Shown here: positions 16,611 to 25,134 of the stretch, one piece after another
Numbering within the stretch: the first letter of the stretch is position 1
How the letters are laid out: each line of letters starts with the position of its first letter
Assembly: GCA_963761435.1 (NCBI GenBank)
Contig: CAVXHJ010000028.1
Span: forward strand, 1 to 64,000
Length of the DNA stretch: 64,000 bases
Direction: 5' to 3'
From: Roseiarcus sp963761435
GTDB taxonomy: Bacteria; Pseudomonadota; Alphaproteobacteria; Rhizobiales; Beijerinckiaceae
Notes under the pieces: model-generated
Databases searched by the model: none
What the model saw: only the letters and a program-made list of their open reading frames with translations
Told to the model about the DNA's origin: nothing
Translations under genes and position numbers: made by a program

Positions 16611-18170
16611 ATGCAGCAATATTCGATGCGCGATCTGGACAATTCCTGCGGCGGACTTCTGCCGCTAATTCCATCACTTGAGGCGGCGCCGGCGGTTCGC
16701 GACGATCGCCGGGAAATCTGGTTGACGCGCGGAGAGGTACGCACCGCCAGCCTCGCCCTCGCTGAAAACATAGCCTCCGACGGAAAACAGCTCGTTTTCC
16801 TCTTCTGCGGCAACACTTGCGAGACCGTGCTCGGTCTGCTCGCCGCGGCTGCGGCGGGCCACGCGGTCGCGCTCATTGATCCCTCGGTTGCAGAAGACAA
16901 GTTCCGCGATCTGCTCGAAGCGTATCAGCCGGAGCTCGTCCTATCAACTCAGGACATCGCCGGGAGGCTGCGCGAGCTGGCGAGCGCCGCGGCCGACCGA
17001 CGCTCATATGCTTCGCCGGCGGGCACCGTCGAGTGGTTGGCGGGAGTTCCTGCATCGCGGCCCGTTGACATCAATCCCGCGTTGCAACTCCTTCTTTCGA
17101 CCTCGGGGACGACCGGCAGTCAGAAATATGTGCGGCTGTCGCAGGGCGCGATCGTCGCCAACGCCAGCCAAATCGCCGAAGCGCTGGCGATCGACGAGCA
17201 CAGCACCGGAATCGCCCATCTGCCGCTTCACTATTCTTACGGGCTCTCAGTCGTGACGTCGCATCTCGCGGCTGGGGGCCGACTCTACCTCGTGAACGAT
17301 TCGATCACCTCGCCGAGCTTCTGGTCGAAAATCGGCAGCGTAGGCGGATCGCATTTCCCGGGCGTCCCATTTCACTATGCCGCGCTCGCGCGCCTGGGCG
17401 CGAGCCTCCTCCCGGATTCGGTCAAGGTGTTCACCCAAGCCGGCGGGGCCCTCGATTCCCGCATCCAGGTGAAGATCCACGACTGGGCGACCCAGCGCGA
17501 TGGCAAGTTCTTCGTCATGTACGGACAGACGGAGGCGTCGCCGCGCATGACAACCCTGCAGCATCGCGATTTTGCTCGAAAGACCGGGTCGGTCGGCGTG
17601 GCGCTTCCTCGCGGCCGCTTGTCGATCGTCAACGATGAGGGCGCGCCGCTCGCGGCGGAGAGCATCGGGACGGTGGTGTACGAAGGTCCTAATGTGATGT
17701 TGGGCTACGCCATGTCCAGGTCGGATCTCGGCAAGGGCGACGAGTTCAGGGGACGCCTCGAAACGGGCGACCTCGGGCGGCTGGACGCGGAGGGCTTTCT
17801 CTACTTGGCCGGCCGCACCAAGCGTTTCGCCAAGATCGCGGGATACCGGCTCGGCCTGGACGAGATCGAACAGGAGCTCTTCGCCGTCTGCTCCGTCGCG
17901 TGCCTTGACCTTGGGGAGAAGATCGCCGTGGTTCATGAGCAGGAGTCGGAAACCGCGCTGAAGACCCGGCTCAGAGAGTTGGCGGCCAGCTATAAGGTCC
18001 CGCCGTCAAGCTTTTCCCTGTTGAAGACCGCCCAGATCCCTCGCGGCGCGAGCGGCAAGGTCAACTACGCACAACTGAAGGAACTCATTGCGTGTTTGAG
18101 CGTCTCCTCAACCAGCCGCCCTATTCGCTGCGCCAGCGCGAGAAGGAGGCTTTCCTGCTCGAGGGACTGA
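16611..18170 (+). CDS. AMP-dependent acyl ligase (ANL superfamily)
   Basis: From ATG 16611 the protein is 519 residues. It has the adenylate-forming core motifs: P-loop LLSTSGTTGSQKYVRLSQ (about 161-178), the A5 motif MYGQTEASPRMT, the A7 motif ETGDLGRLDAEGFLYLAGR and the A10 lysine in PRGASGKVNYAQL. It activates a carboxylic acid as acyl-AMP, then transfers it to CoA or a carrier protein. The last 27 residues (after KELIA) are read across the start of the LuxE-like gene and look unlike the family, so the native enzyme may end earlier or the 79-base overlap may hide a small change. Confidence 0.88.
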   Translation: MQQYSMRDLDNSCGGLLPLIPSLEAAPAVRDDRREIWLTRGEVRTASLALAENIASDGKQLVFLFCGNTCETVLGLLAAAAAGHAVALIDPSVAEDKFRDLLEAYQPELVLSTQDIAGRLRELASAAADRRSYASPAGTVEWLAGVPASRPVDINPALQLLLSTSGTTGSQKYVRLSQGAIVANASQIAEALAIDEHSTGIAHLPLHYSYGLSVVTSHLAAGGRLYLVNDSITSPSFWSKIGSVGGSHFPGVPFHYAALARLGASLLPDSVKVFTQAGGALDSRIQVKIHDWATQRDGKFFVMYGQTEASPRMTTLQHRDFARKTGSVGVALPRGRLSIVNDEGAPLAAESIGTVVYEGPNVMLGYAMSRSDLGKGDEFRGRLETGDLGRLDAEGFLYLAGRTKRFAKIAGYRLGLDEIEQELFAVCSVACLDLGEKIAVVHEQESETALKTRLRELAASYKVPPSSFSLLKTAQIPRGASGKVNYAQLKELIACLSVSSTSRPIRCASARRRLSCSRD

Positions 18171-19147
18171 ACGAACTCACGCGCTATCATTACGCGCAAA
18201 GCCCGGAATACGCGCGGATTCTTGATGCTGCATGGGGTGGGCCCAGGACTTATGACGACATCTCCGAGGTTCCCTATCTGCCGGTCAGCCTGTTCAAGGA
18301 AATGGAATTGAAGAGCACTGCGACCCCTTCGTTCGTCATGCGCTCGAGCGGCACAACGGGTCAGCGGACGAGTCTGATCGTCATCGATAATGAGACAGCG
18401 CGGCGCCAGTCGGAGGCGCTCGTCGCTTCCTTTCGTCCCATTCTCGGAACTCGGCGGCTGCCGTTCCTGGCGATCGACACCAGGGACGTGATCAAACCGA
18501 CGGACCTCACCGCCCGGGGCGGGGGCGTCTTGGGAATGATGAAGTTCGGCGCGAAGACGACCTTCGCTCTCGATGCGCGACTGGAGATCGACAAGGACGC
18601 CGTCGAAACCTTCGTCCGGACCCACGCCAGAGAGCCATTTCTCATTTTCGGGTTTACGTTTCTCATTTGGGATAAGCTTTATCGGACCTTTGCCGACGGC
18701 GAGCTCGATCTTTCCAACGCGACCCTCATTCACTCCGGCGGATGGAAGAAGCTTGAGGCCCAGAAGGTCTCGAACCCCGACTTCCGGGCCGCGCTGAAAC
18801 GGCGATTCGGTCTGCAAAACATCTTCAACTTCTATGGTTTCGTCGAGCAGATCGGCTCCGTTTTCATCGAGGGGCCCGACGGGTTGCTCTATCCGCCGAA
18901 TTTTACCGATGTGATCGTGAGACGTCCGCACTCCTGGGAGCCGGCCGGGATTGGAGAGGAGGGTGTCATTCAGGTCGTGTCGCTATTGCCGAGATCCTAT
19001 CCCGGGCACAGTGTGCTGACCGAGGATTTGGGCGTCGTTGCGACCATCGACGCCGGGAACGGCGGTCGCCTCGGCAAAGCCATTCGCGTATCGGGACGCG
19101 CCCCGAAGACCGAACTGAGGGGCTGCAGCGACGTGATCGCGGCGTGA
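18092..19147 (+). CDS. LuxE-family acyl-protein synthetase/acyltransferase
   Basis: 351 residues from GTG 18092, inside the 3' end of the ligase gene. The protein matches the LuxE family: SSGTTGQ (85-91) near the nucleotide site, HSGGWKKLEAQK (214-225), FYGFVEQIGSVF and the C-terminal TELRGCSDVIA. In LuxE, the Cys equivalent to Cys345 carries the acyl group before it is handed to LuxC. In luminous bacteria LuxE with LuxC reduces fatty acids to aldehydes. Here there is no luxAB or luxD, so the aldehyde or acyl product must be used differently. Confidence 0.9.
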   Translation: MFERLLNQPPYSLRQREKEAFLLEGLNELTRYHYAQSPEYARILDAAWGGPRTYDDISEVPYLPVSLFKEMELKSTATPSFVMRSSGTTGQRTSLIVIDNETARRQSEALVASFRPILGTRRLPFLAIDTRDVIKPTDLTARGGGVLGMMKFGAKTTFALDARLEIDKDAVETFVRTHAREPFLIFGFTFLIWDKLYRTFADGELDLSNATLIHSGGWKKLEAQKVSNPDFRAALKRRFGLQNIFNFYGFVEQIGSVFIEGPDGLLYPPNFTDVIVRRPHSWEPAGIGEEGVIQVVSLLPRSYPGHSVLTEDLGVVATIDAGNGGRLGKAIRVSGRAPKTELRGCSDVIAA

Positions 19148-19166
19148 TGGGGCCGAGACAGGACCA

Positions 19167-20396
19167 ATGCTGACCGAAATTGTCGCTCATGGCGCGGGCG
19201 GGCGCGAAGCCGCCGTCGACGACGACGCGCTGCTGACGAGACTCGGCGAGGCCCGGCAGCGCCTTGCGGCGCCGTTCGCCTCCGAGCGCCTCGATTTGAT
19301 CGCGGGCGTCGCCGAGACCCTTCTCGGCCCGCGACGGTCGGCCGCTTCTGGCCCCGCCGCGCATTTCGCCTTCTGGACGCGCCGCGCTGCGCTCATGAAG
19401 CTCGCCGTGGGCTTCGCCGCCCGCGTGCCCCAAAACACATTGGCCCGGCCGCGCGGCCTTGTCTTCCATCTGCCGCCGCAGAACGTCGAGACCGTCTTTC
19501 TCTACTCCTGGGTGCTCTCCTACCTGGCCGGAAACGCGAATATCGTGCGGCTCCCGAATGAGACCAGCGCGCGGATGAGGGCGATCGTCGACCTCTTTCT
19601 CGAACGCCTACAAGCCTCGGGCGACGGCGGCCAATTGTTCGTTCACTATCCGTCGCAGGGCGATCTGGGGTCGAAAATCTCCGCGCTCAGCGATGCGCGC
19701 GTCGTCTGGGGCGGCGACGCCAAGGTCGCCCTGTTCGCGCCCCTGCCCTTGCGCAACGGCGGAAAGTCGATCTGGTTCGGCGACCGGTTTTCTTTCTCCA
19801 CGGTGAGCGGCGAGGCCATCGAGAAGCTAGACGAGGCCGCCCTCAAGGGGCTCGCCCGGAAGCTGCACAACGACATTTTCGTCTTCGATCAGATGGCATG
19901 CTCGTCCCCGCACGTGCTCTACGTCGTCGGCGAGGCTGCCCTGCATTCGACGGCGGTCCGCCGCCTCCTCGACGCTTCCGCGATCGAGTGGACGATGGAC
20001 GATCCCGCGGGCCGGGTCGGACACGCGATCGGCAAGATGACGGCCGCGTTTTACGCCGCCGCGAACGGGCGCGCCTCGTCGGTCCATTGGCGAGACACGC
20101 AGCTGACCAGCATCACGGCGAGCGCGCCGGTGCGGCAGGATACGCGGGTCGGCGGGGGGTTCCTCACCGTCGTGTTTGTCCGTTCGCTCGCCGAAGTCGC
20201 GAGCTTCATTGGCGAGAGCGACCAGACGATCACCTATTTCGGCTGGGAGCGCGGCGAGATCGAAGCCGTCGCGGCCTCCCGAACCGGGCCCGGCGTATCG
20301 CGCTGGGCGCCGATCGGGACAGCGCTCGACTTCGACTTCATCTGGGACGGGTACGACATCCCCTTCGAGCTGACGCGGCTCGTACGCGTCTCCTGA
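19167..20396 (+). CDS. LuxC-family acyl-CoA/acyl-protein reductase
   Basis: 409 residues of the aldehyde-dehydrogenase-like LuxC family. The catalytic Cys is Cys245 in FDQMACSSPHVL. VFHLPPQNVETVF and SYLAGNANIVRLPNETS are family blocks from the nucleotide-binding part, and TYFGWERGEIEA lies near the C terminus. It reduces an acyl thioester to an aldehyde with NADPH. It starts 19 bases after luxE-like and is the last gene of the operon; the next gene is convergent. Catalytic residues look intact. Confidence 0.9.
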   Translation: MLTEIVAHGAGGREAAVDDDALLTRLGEARQRLAAPFASERLDLIAGVAETLLGPRRSAASGPAAHFAFWTRRAALMKLAVGFAARVPQNTLARPRGLVFHLPPQNVETVFLYSWVLSYLAGNANIVRLPNETSARMRAIVDLFLERLQASGDGGQLFVHYPSQGDLGSKISALSDARVVWGGDAKVALFAPLPLRNGGKSIWFGDRFSFSTVSGEAIEKLDEAALKGLARKLHNDIFVFDQMACSSPHVLYVVGEAALHSTAVRRLLDASAIEWTMDDPAGRVGHAIGKMTAAFYAAANGRASSVHWRDTQLTSITASAPVRQDTRVGGGFLTVVFVRSLAEVASFIGESDQTITYFGWERGEIEAVAASRTGPGVSRWAPIGTALDFDFIWDGYDIPFELTRLVRVS

Positions 20397-20412
20397 GGCG
20401 CGGCGTCCGCCG

Positions 20413-20955
20413 CTACTGGCGGAGGATCAGAATCCCGTCACGCTGTTCGACGCTGACGAGCCGCTTGAGAAAGCTCGCGCCGAGCAGATTCACCTCTCCC
20501 GCCCCCGGCGCCAGGATCAGCGCCTCGACATCGTTCATGTAGAGGCCGCCGAAGCTCACGTTGCCGAGAAGAGCCGGCGAAGCCGACGATCTGCCGTTGG
20601 CGGTCTGGATCACCCGCGTGGGCCCTCGCGACGGCGCAAGGCCGAGCCGGGCCGCGGTCGAAGCGGAGACGACGACGTCGCTCGCTCCGGTATCGACCAG
20701 CATCCGCACAGTGAGCCCGTTGACGAGCGCGTCGGCCGCATACTGGCCGCGCCCGTCGGCCTGAAGCAGCGCCTCGCGATAGCCGGAGGATTGGCGTTCG
20801 AGCGGCCTCATGGGCGGCGCGTCAGCGGCGAGCGCGGAGGGCGCATGCGCGGCGGAGGCGGGCGCCGGGTCCGGCAGCCGGTCCAGCAGCGACAACGAGC
20901 CGAGCAGCGCCGCTCCAGCGCCCACCGTCGCCGCAAATATCACCCGCCCGAACAT
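20413..20955 (-). CDS. Membrane-anchored retropepsin-like aspartic protease (TIGR02281/clan AA type)
   Basis: From ATG 20955 the protein is 180 residues. An N-terminal membrane segment (VIFAATVGAGAALLGSLSLL) is followed by a Pro/Ala linker and a single retroviral-type aspartic protease domain with the active site LVDTGASDVVVSA and a C-terminal NLLGASFLKRL. One domain means it must dimerise to be active. It is convergent with the LuxC gene (16 bases apart). The substrate is unknown. The open frame extends to 21012 but MFGRVIF is the sensible start ahead of the membrane segment. Confidence 0.85.
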   Translation of the reverse strand: MFGRVIFAATVGAGAALLGSLSLLDRLPDPAPASAAHAPSALAADAPPMRPLERQSSGYREALLQADGRGQYAADALVNGLTVRMLVDTGASDVVVSASTAARLGLAPSRGPTRVIQTANGRSSASPALLGNVSFGGLYMNDVEALILAPGAGEVNLLGASFLKRLVSVEQRDGILILRQ

Positions 20956-21130
20956 TTCGCCTCCGACCGGCGCCGCGCTGTTGCGACGGCGGGCCTCGAA
21001 GCATCCCGCCAAGAGACGAAGATCAGGTGAATCGAGGGCCGCAATCTTGAGGCAACGCCTTAGCCTGTTGCTTGCGGGAACGCGGGTGGCGATAGCTCGG
21101 CAGACGCGGGAATCGCGCGTTCAGCCCCGC

Positions 21131-22879
21131 TCAGGAGGCGGCGACGGCGTGCCTCTTTGGCGCGCCATAGGTGTCCGGGATCTTGTCGGCAAATGCGGCG
21201 ACAAGCTCGTCGTTCTCCATGTCCTCGATGACGACAGGCCGCGTCGCGTCGTCGACATAGGCCTTGTTCGCCGGGTCGGCGAGGACGCGCTTCTTGATGC
21301 TGTGATAGCGCCACCCGACTGTCAGCCATTGCGCAACCACGGAGACGAATTCAACCGCGCGCACTGGATAGAAGATCAGCGGATTGACGATCGGCATTCC
21401 ATGCCGGCGGCTCGTCCTGATCTTGCGGCGGACGATACCGCACTGCAGCGGATGGACGCCCTCGATCCGCGCGGCGGAGGAAAAAGCCGTCATCACGTCG
21501 GCGATCTTGTTCATTCTCAAGCCCGTGACGGCGGCGCGCCTGAGCACCGTCTCGACATGCTCGTCGGTGTAGTAGCGCTTCCAGGCGTCGCGGTAGGTCT
21601 TGTTCCACGCCTCGTTCGACATCAGAGGATGGCTCGTGCAGACATGCTCGACGTCGTATTTGTTCATGTCCGGGTCCATCGGCACCCCTTTGAGGTAAAG
21701 GACTTTGTGGTCCTCGGAGCCGGGAAGCGGGGTCAGGCAAAAGAATTCGAGGATGTCGAGCGGCAGCTCCTTCTTGATGATGTCGATGTCGCGCATGACC
21801 GATTCGGGCGTGTCGGTCGGGAAACCGATGATGAAGCCCGCCCATGTCATCACCTTGTTCTTGCGCCAGGCCTGCAGCATGACCCGGTATTCCCAGATCT
21901 TGTTCTGCCGCTTCTTCGCGCCCTGGAGCGACTGCGGATTGATGCTCTCAAGCCCGATGAACACCTGGTTGCAGCCCGCTCGCGCCGCCTTCTCGATGAA
22001 GCCCGGAATCTTGTGGCAGAGCGTGTCGACCTGAAGGATCAGCTTGATCGGGATGCCCTTGTTCGTCCGGAGATCGATCAGCCGGTCGAGGATCGCCTCC
22101 CAGTTGCGGTTGCGGGCGAAATTGTCGTCGGTGACGAAATAGTGGTTGATGCCCTGAGCGTAATTGGCGCGCACGATCGCCTCGACGTCGTCGGCGGTGC
22201 GGTAGCGCGATTTGCGGCCCTGGACGTTGATGATGGTGCAGAAGCTGCACTGGAACGGACAGCCGCGGCCGGCGTCGAAACAGGCGTGATGGCCGACGAT
22301 CCGCCCGATCACTTTCTTCGGCAGCACGGGGATCGCCGCGGCCTCCATGCTCGGCATGTCATGCAGGTAGTTGTAGACGGGCTTCGCCTGGCCGGCAGCG
22401 ATGTCGCGGATCAGGTCGGCCATTCGCTCTTCGCCCTCGCCCGCGAACAGGGTGACGCCGAGCGCCTGCGCTTCTTTGAGGTCCGCCGGCAGCTCGGGCA
22501 GCATCGATATGCAGCCGGAGACATGGAAGCCACCGATCACCACCGGCACATCCAGCTTGCGGAAGGCGCGCGCAAGATCGAGCGCGCGCGGAAACTGGTT
22601 CGACTGGACCCCGACCAGCCCGACAAATCCGCCGCCGTCGGCCTTGATCCGCTTCGCCATCGCCTTGACGTCGATGATCTTGTTGCACTCGTCGTAGGCC
22701 TCGAGCTCGATGTCCGTGTCGGCGCCGAGCGCTTTCTCCTCGGCGCAAGCGGCCAGAAGTCCGTAGACGCTGGCGAGGCTGTTCGAAGGGATGGTGGAGA
22801 GCCACCATTGGATCACGTAGCCGTCGTCGTCATAGTGCGACGGCTTGATGAGGATGACCCTGAACGTCCGCTTGCCCAT
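21131..22879 (-). CDS. B12-binding-domain radical SAM protein
   Basis: From ATG 22879 (MGKRTFRVILIKPSHYDDDG) the protein is about 582 residues. An N-terminal cobalamin-binding-like Rossmann domain (about 1-170, VVIGGFHVSGCISMLPEL) precedes a radical SAM domain with the 4Fe-4S motif GRGCPFQCSFC (CxxxCxxC), then GLESINPQSLQGAKK and AGFIIGFPTDTPESV. A C-terminal region of about 150 residues follows. The reaction cannot be told: B12/radical SAM enzymes methylate or rearrange unactivated carbons. It stands alone, with a 150-base gap to xylA, in the same direction. Confidence 0.88.
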   Translation of the reverse strand: MGKRTFRVILIKPSHYDDDGYVIQWWLSTIPSNSLASVYGLLAACAEEKALGADTDIELEAYDECNKIIDVKAMAKRIKADGGGFVGLVGVQSNQFPRALDLARAFRKLDVPVVIGGFHVSGCISMLPELPADLKEAQALGVTLFAGEGEERMADLIRDIAAGQAKPVYNYLHDMPSMEAAAIPVLPKKVIGRIVGHHACFDAGRGCPFQCSFCTIINVQGRKSRYRTADDVEAIVRANYAQGINHYFVTDDNFARNRNWEAILDRLIDLRTNKGIPIKLILQVDTLCHKIPGFIEKAARAGCNQVFIGLESINPQSLQGAKKRQNKIWEYRVMLQAWRKNKVMTWAGFIIGFPTDTPESVMRDIDIIKKELPLDILEFFCLTPLPGSEDHKVLYLKGVPMDPDMNKYDVEHVCTSHPLMSNEAWNKTYRDAWKRYYTDEHVETVLRRAAVTGLRMNKIADVMTAFSSAARIEGVHPLQCGIVRRKIRTSRRHGMPIVNPLIFYPVRAVEFVSVVAQWLTVGWRYHSIKKRVLADPANKAYVDDATRPVVIEDMENDELVAAFADKIPDTYGAPKRHAVAAS

Positions 22880-23030
22880 GGCGCCCACTGTTCTAACGCG
22901 CGATCGGCGCCGACCCGCTCGGCCCCGCCCCGTGTGCATCCGACATACTACCTGGCGATCGGACGGTCCAGAACCGATCCAAACCGCCAACAGAGTTCAT
23001 GCGCCGCGAGGCCAAGCTCTGGTTTTGACC

Positions 23031-24341
23031 TCAGAGATAGCGGTTGACAACGTTCTCGTAGAGCTCCTGCTGGCCCGACTTCGGCTTGGGCTCGATTTTC
23101 TCCTTGGCGACCCGGGCGGCGATTGATTCGAGCGTCGCGCCCTTCTTCAGCATCGCCTGCGCCTCTTTCTTGTCCCATCCGGCGTAGCGCTCGGCGCGCA
23201 GGGCGTCGAACTTGCCGTCTTCGATGAGACGCTCGGCCGCGAGGAGCGCCGCCGCGCAGACGTCGATGCCGCCGATATGCCCGAGCAGGAGATCGCCCGG
23301 ATCGATCGACTGGCGGCGCACCTTCGAGTCGAAGTTGAAGCCGCCCGGCGCGATCCCGCCCTGCTTGAGGATGAAATAGAGCGCCGGAACGAGCTCGGCC
23401 GCGTTGTTCGGGAACTGGTCGGTGTCCCACCCGGACTGATAGTCGTTGCGGTTGGCGTCGACCGAACCGAGCAGGCCGAGCGAAGCGGCGAGCGCAACCT
23501 CATGCTCGAAGGAATGGTGGGCGAGGACCGCGTGGCCGACCTCGATATTGACCTTGACTTCCCGCTCAAGACCGAAGCGCTGCAGGAAGCCGAACACGGT
23601 CGCGACGTCGAAGTCGTATTGATGCTTGGTCGGCTCCTGCGGCTTCGGCTCGACAAGGATCACGCCCTTGAAGCCGATCTTGTGCTTGTAGTCGACGACC
23701 ATCGACAGGAAGCGCCCAAGCTGCTCCAGCTCGCGGCGCAAGTCGGTGTTGAGCAGCGTCTCGTAGCCCTCCCGGCCGCCCCACAGCACGTAGTTGGCGC
23801 CGCCGAGCTTGTGGGTGGCGTCGAGGACGTTCTTCACCTGCGCGGCGGCATAGGCGAAGACGTCGGGATCGGGATTGGTCGCCGCGCCCGACATGTAGCG
23901 GGGATGGCTGAAGAGATTGGCGGTGCCCCAGAGGAGCTTGACCCCGGTGGCCTCCATTTTCTTGGCGAAAATATCGGTCATCTCGGCGAGGTTCTTGCCG
24001 AACTCGGCCAGATTCGCGCCCTCCGGGACGACGTCGCGATCATGGAAGGCGAAGAACGGAAAGCCGAGGGTCGAGAACATCTCGAACGCCGCGTCCGCCT
24101 TGGCGCGCGCGCCCTTCATCGTCTCGCCGTCCCAAGGGCGCTCGAAGGTCGGCGCGCCGAACATGTCGGTGCCGAGCCACGCGAAATTGTGCCAGTAGCA
24201 GACCGCGGGGCGGAGCTGCTCGGCCATCGTCTTGCCCATCACCACGCGCTTGGGATCGTAGTGGCGGAATGCGTAGGGGTTGTCGCTCTTCGGCCCCTCG
24301 TATTTCACCGGCTTGATGTCGCCGAAGAATGACTTGCTCAT
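23031..24341 (-). CDS. xylA: Xylose isomerase
   Basis: From ATG 24341 (MSKSFFGDIKPVKYEGP) the protein is 436 residues, standard for class II xylose isomerase, which converts D-xylose to D-xylulose. Catalytic His and Asp are in FAFHDRDVVPEG. Metal ligands are in ILVEPKPQEPTKHQYDFD, in the Glu and His of IEVGHAVLAHHSFEHE, in SVDANRND and in SGWDTDQFP. The usual EANHA is EVGHA here, which keeps the ligands but changes the residue before His. No xylulokinase, transporter or xylose regulator is adjacent. Confidence 0.95.
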   Translation of the reverse strand: MSKSFFGDIKPVKYEGPKSDNPYAFRHYDPKRVVMGKTMAEQLRPAVCYWHNFAWLGTDMFGAPTFERPWDGETMKGARAKADAAFEMFSTLGFPFFAFHDRDVVPEGANLAEFGKNLAEMTDIFAKKMEATGVKLLWGTANLFSHPRYMSGAATNPDPDVFAYAAAQVKNVLDATHKLGGANYVLWGGREGYETLLNTDLRRELEQLGRFLSMVVDYKHKIGFKGVILVEPKPQEPTKHQYDFDVATVFGFLQRFGLEREVKVNIEVGHAVLAHHSFEHEVALAASLGLLGSVDANRNDYQSGWDTDQFPNNAAELVPALYFILKQGGIAPGGFNFDSKVRRQSIDPGDLLLGHIGGIDVCAAALLAAERLIEDGKFDALRAERYAGWDKKEAQAMLKKGATLESIAARVAKEKIEPKPKSGQQELYENVVNRYL

Positions 24342-24446
24342 ATGGCTCCTCCCGAACAGCGGCCTGTTCGTAGCGTCCGGGAGGATTGTTGTCACCCCGC
24401 TGGGTGCGAGCCGAGCGCCGTGGCCCGTGTTCGCTTTTGGCCGGGA

Positions 24447-24932
24447 TCAAACCTTCTCAAGGGCTTGCGTGTTCGATTCTGACAGTTTCAAAAGATTTTC
24501 CGAGGGCGCGGCGAGCGCGAGCGGCGCCGGGGCGGCGGGCAAAGCCGCAAGCGGCGGCTCACGGCGATAGCGTGCGTCGAGGCCGTGATAGCGGTCGAGC
24601 GCGCCGATGAGCTTGATGAGCGGCTGAACCGCCTTCATGTCGCCGCGCTCGACGCGGCTGTCGGCCGCGCGCATCGCTCGCGTCAACCGATCGACCTGCA
24701 TGTGGATGTAGCGTTCCGGCGCATCGAGGCGGCGCTCGTCGATGACGCGGGCGACGTCGCGCCTGACGGTCCGCTCGCTCACCAGGAGCGCTTTCGCGAC
24801 CTCGGCATAGGAATGGCCGGCGCTGATGAGCTCGAAACACGCTTGGCGCCACTCTCTTCGCCTCATCTGGCTCTCCAGGCGCTTGGCGCGCGCGGTCTGG
24901 CGAATTTCGGCGGAGGGCGGGGAGTCGGTCAT
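24447..24932 (-). CDS. Helix-turn-helix protein of unknown role
   Basis: From ATG 24932 (MTDSPPSAEIRQTARAKRLE) the product is 161 residues. A basic N terminus leads into an HTH of sigma-region-4 type (HSYAEVAKALLVSERTVRRD), then a helical stretch (ERYIHMQVDRLTRAMRAA) and DRYHGLDARYRRE, with a Pro/Ala-rich tail. It resembles small HTH proteins and the DNA-binding part of phage terminase small subunits, but nothing phage-like is near. ATG 24953 is an alternative start. Divergent from the PEP-CTERM-like gene. Confidence 0.6.
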   Translation of the reverse strand: MTDSPPSAEIRQTARAKRLESQMRRREWRQACFELISAGHSYAEVAKALLVSERTVRRDVARVIDERRLDAPERYIHMQVDRLTRAMRAADSRVERGDMKAVQPLIKLIGALDRYHGLDARYRREPPLAALPAAPAPLALAAPSENLLKLSESNTQALEKV

Positions 24933-25134
24933 GAAGGCTCTCGTGAATTCCATTAATCTGAAGCGAAGACTACCATGATTCTGAAATTCTGTAAAGCGAG
25001 ATGTCCAATTTTCCATTCCGCCGGCGAGGAGGCCTGTTTCGCTGTCCGCCTCCCGGTGTAGGGTCGTCGCGAAACAGCGGCCGAGACGGAGCCATCCTTG
25101 CGCCCTGCCGCCGCGCATAACTTGGAAGAAGCCG

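Noticed and set aside
15266..20396. Bioluminescence (lux) operon
   Set aside because: LuxC and LuxE homologues are present but there is no luxA, luxB or luxD, and the neighbours are an acetyltransferase, an SDR and a ligase.
20810..23047. 745-residue open frame antisense to the protease and radical SAM genes
   Set aside because: It spans two real leftward genes and their gap and its translation is Arg/Asp/Val-rich without family motifs.
23277..24332. 351-residue open frame antisense to xylA
   Set aside because: A shadow frame; xylA is unambiguous on the other strand.
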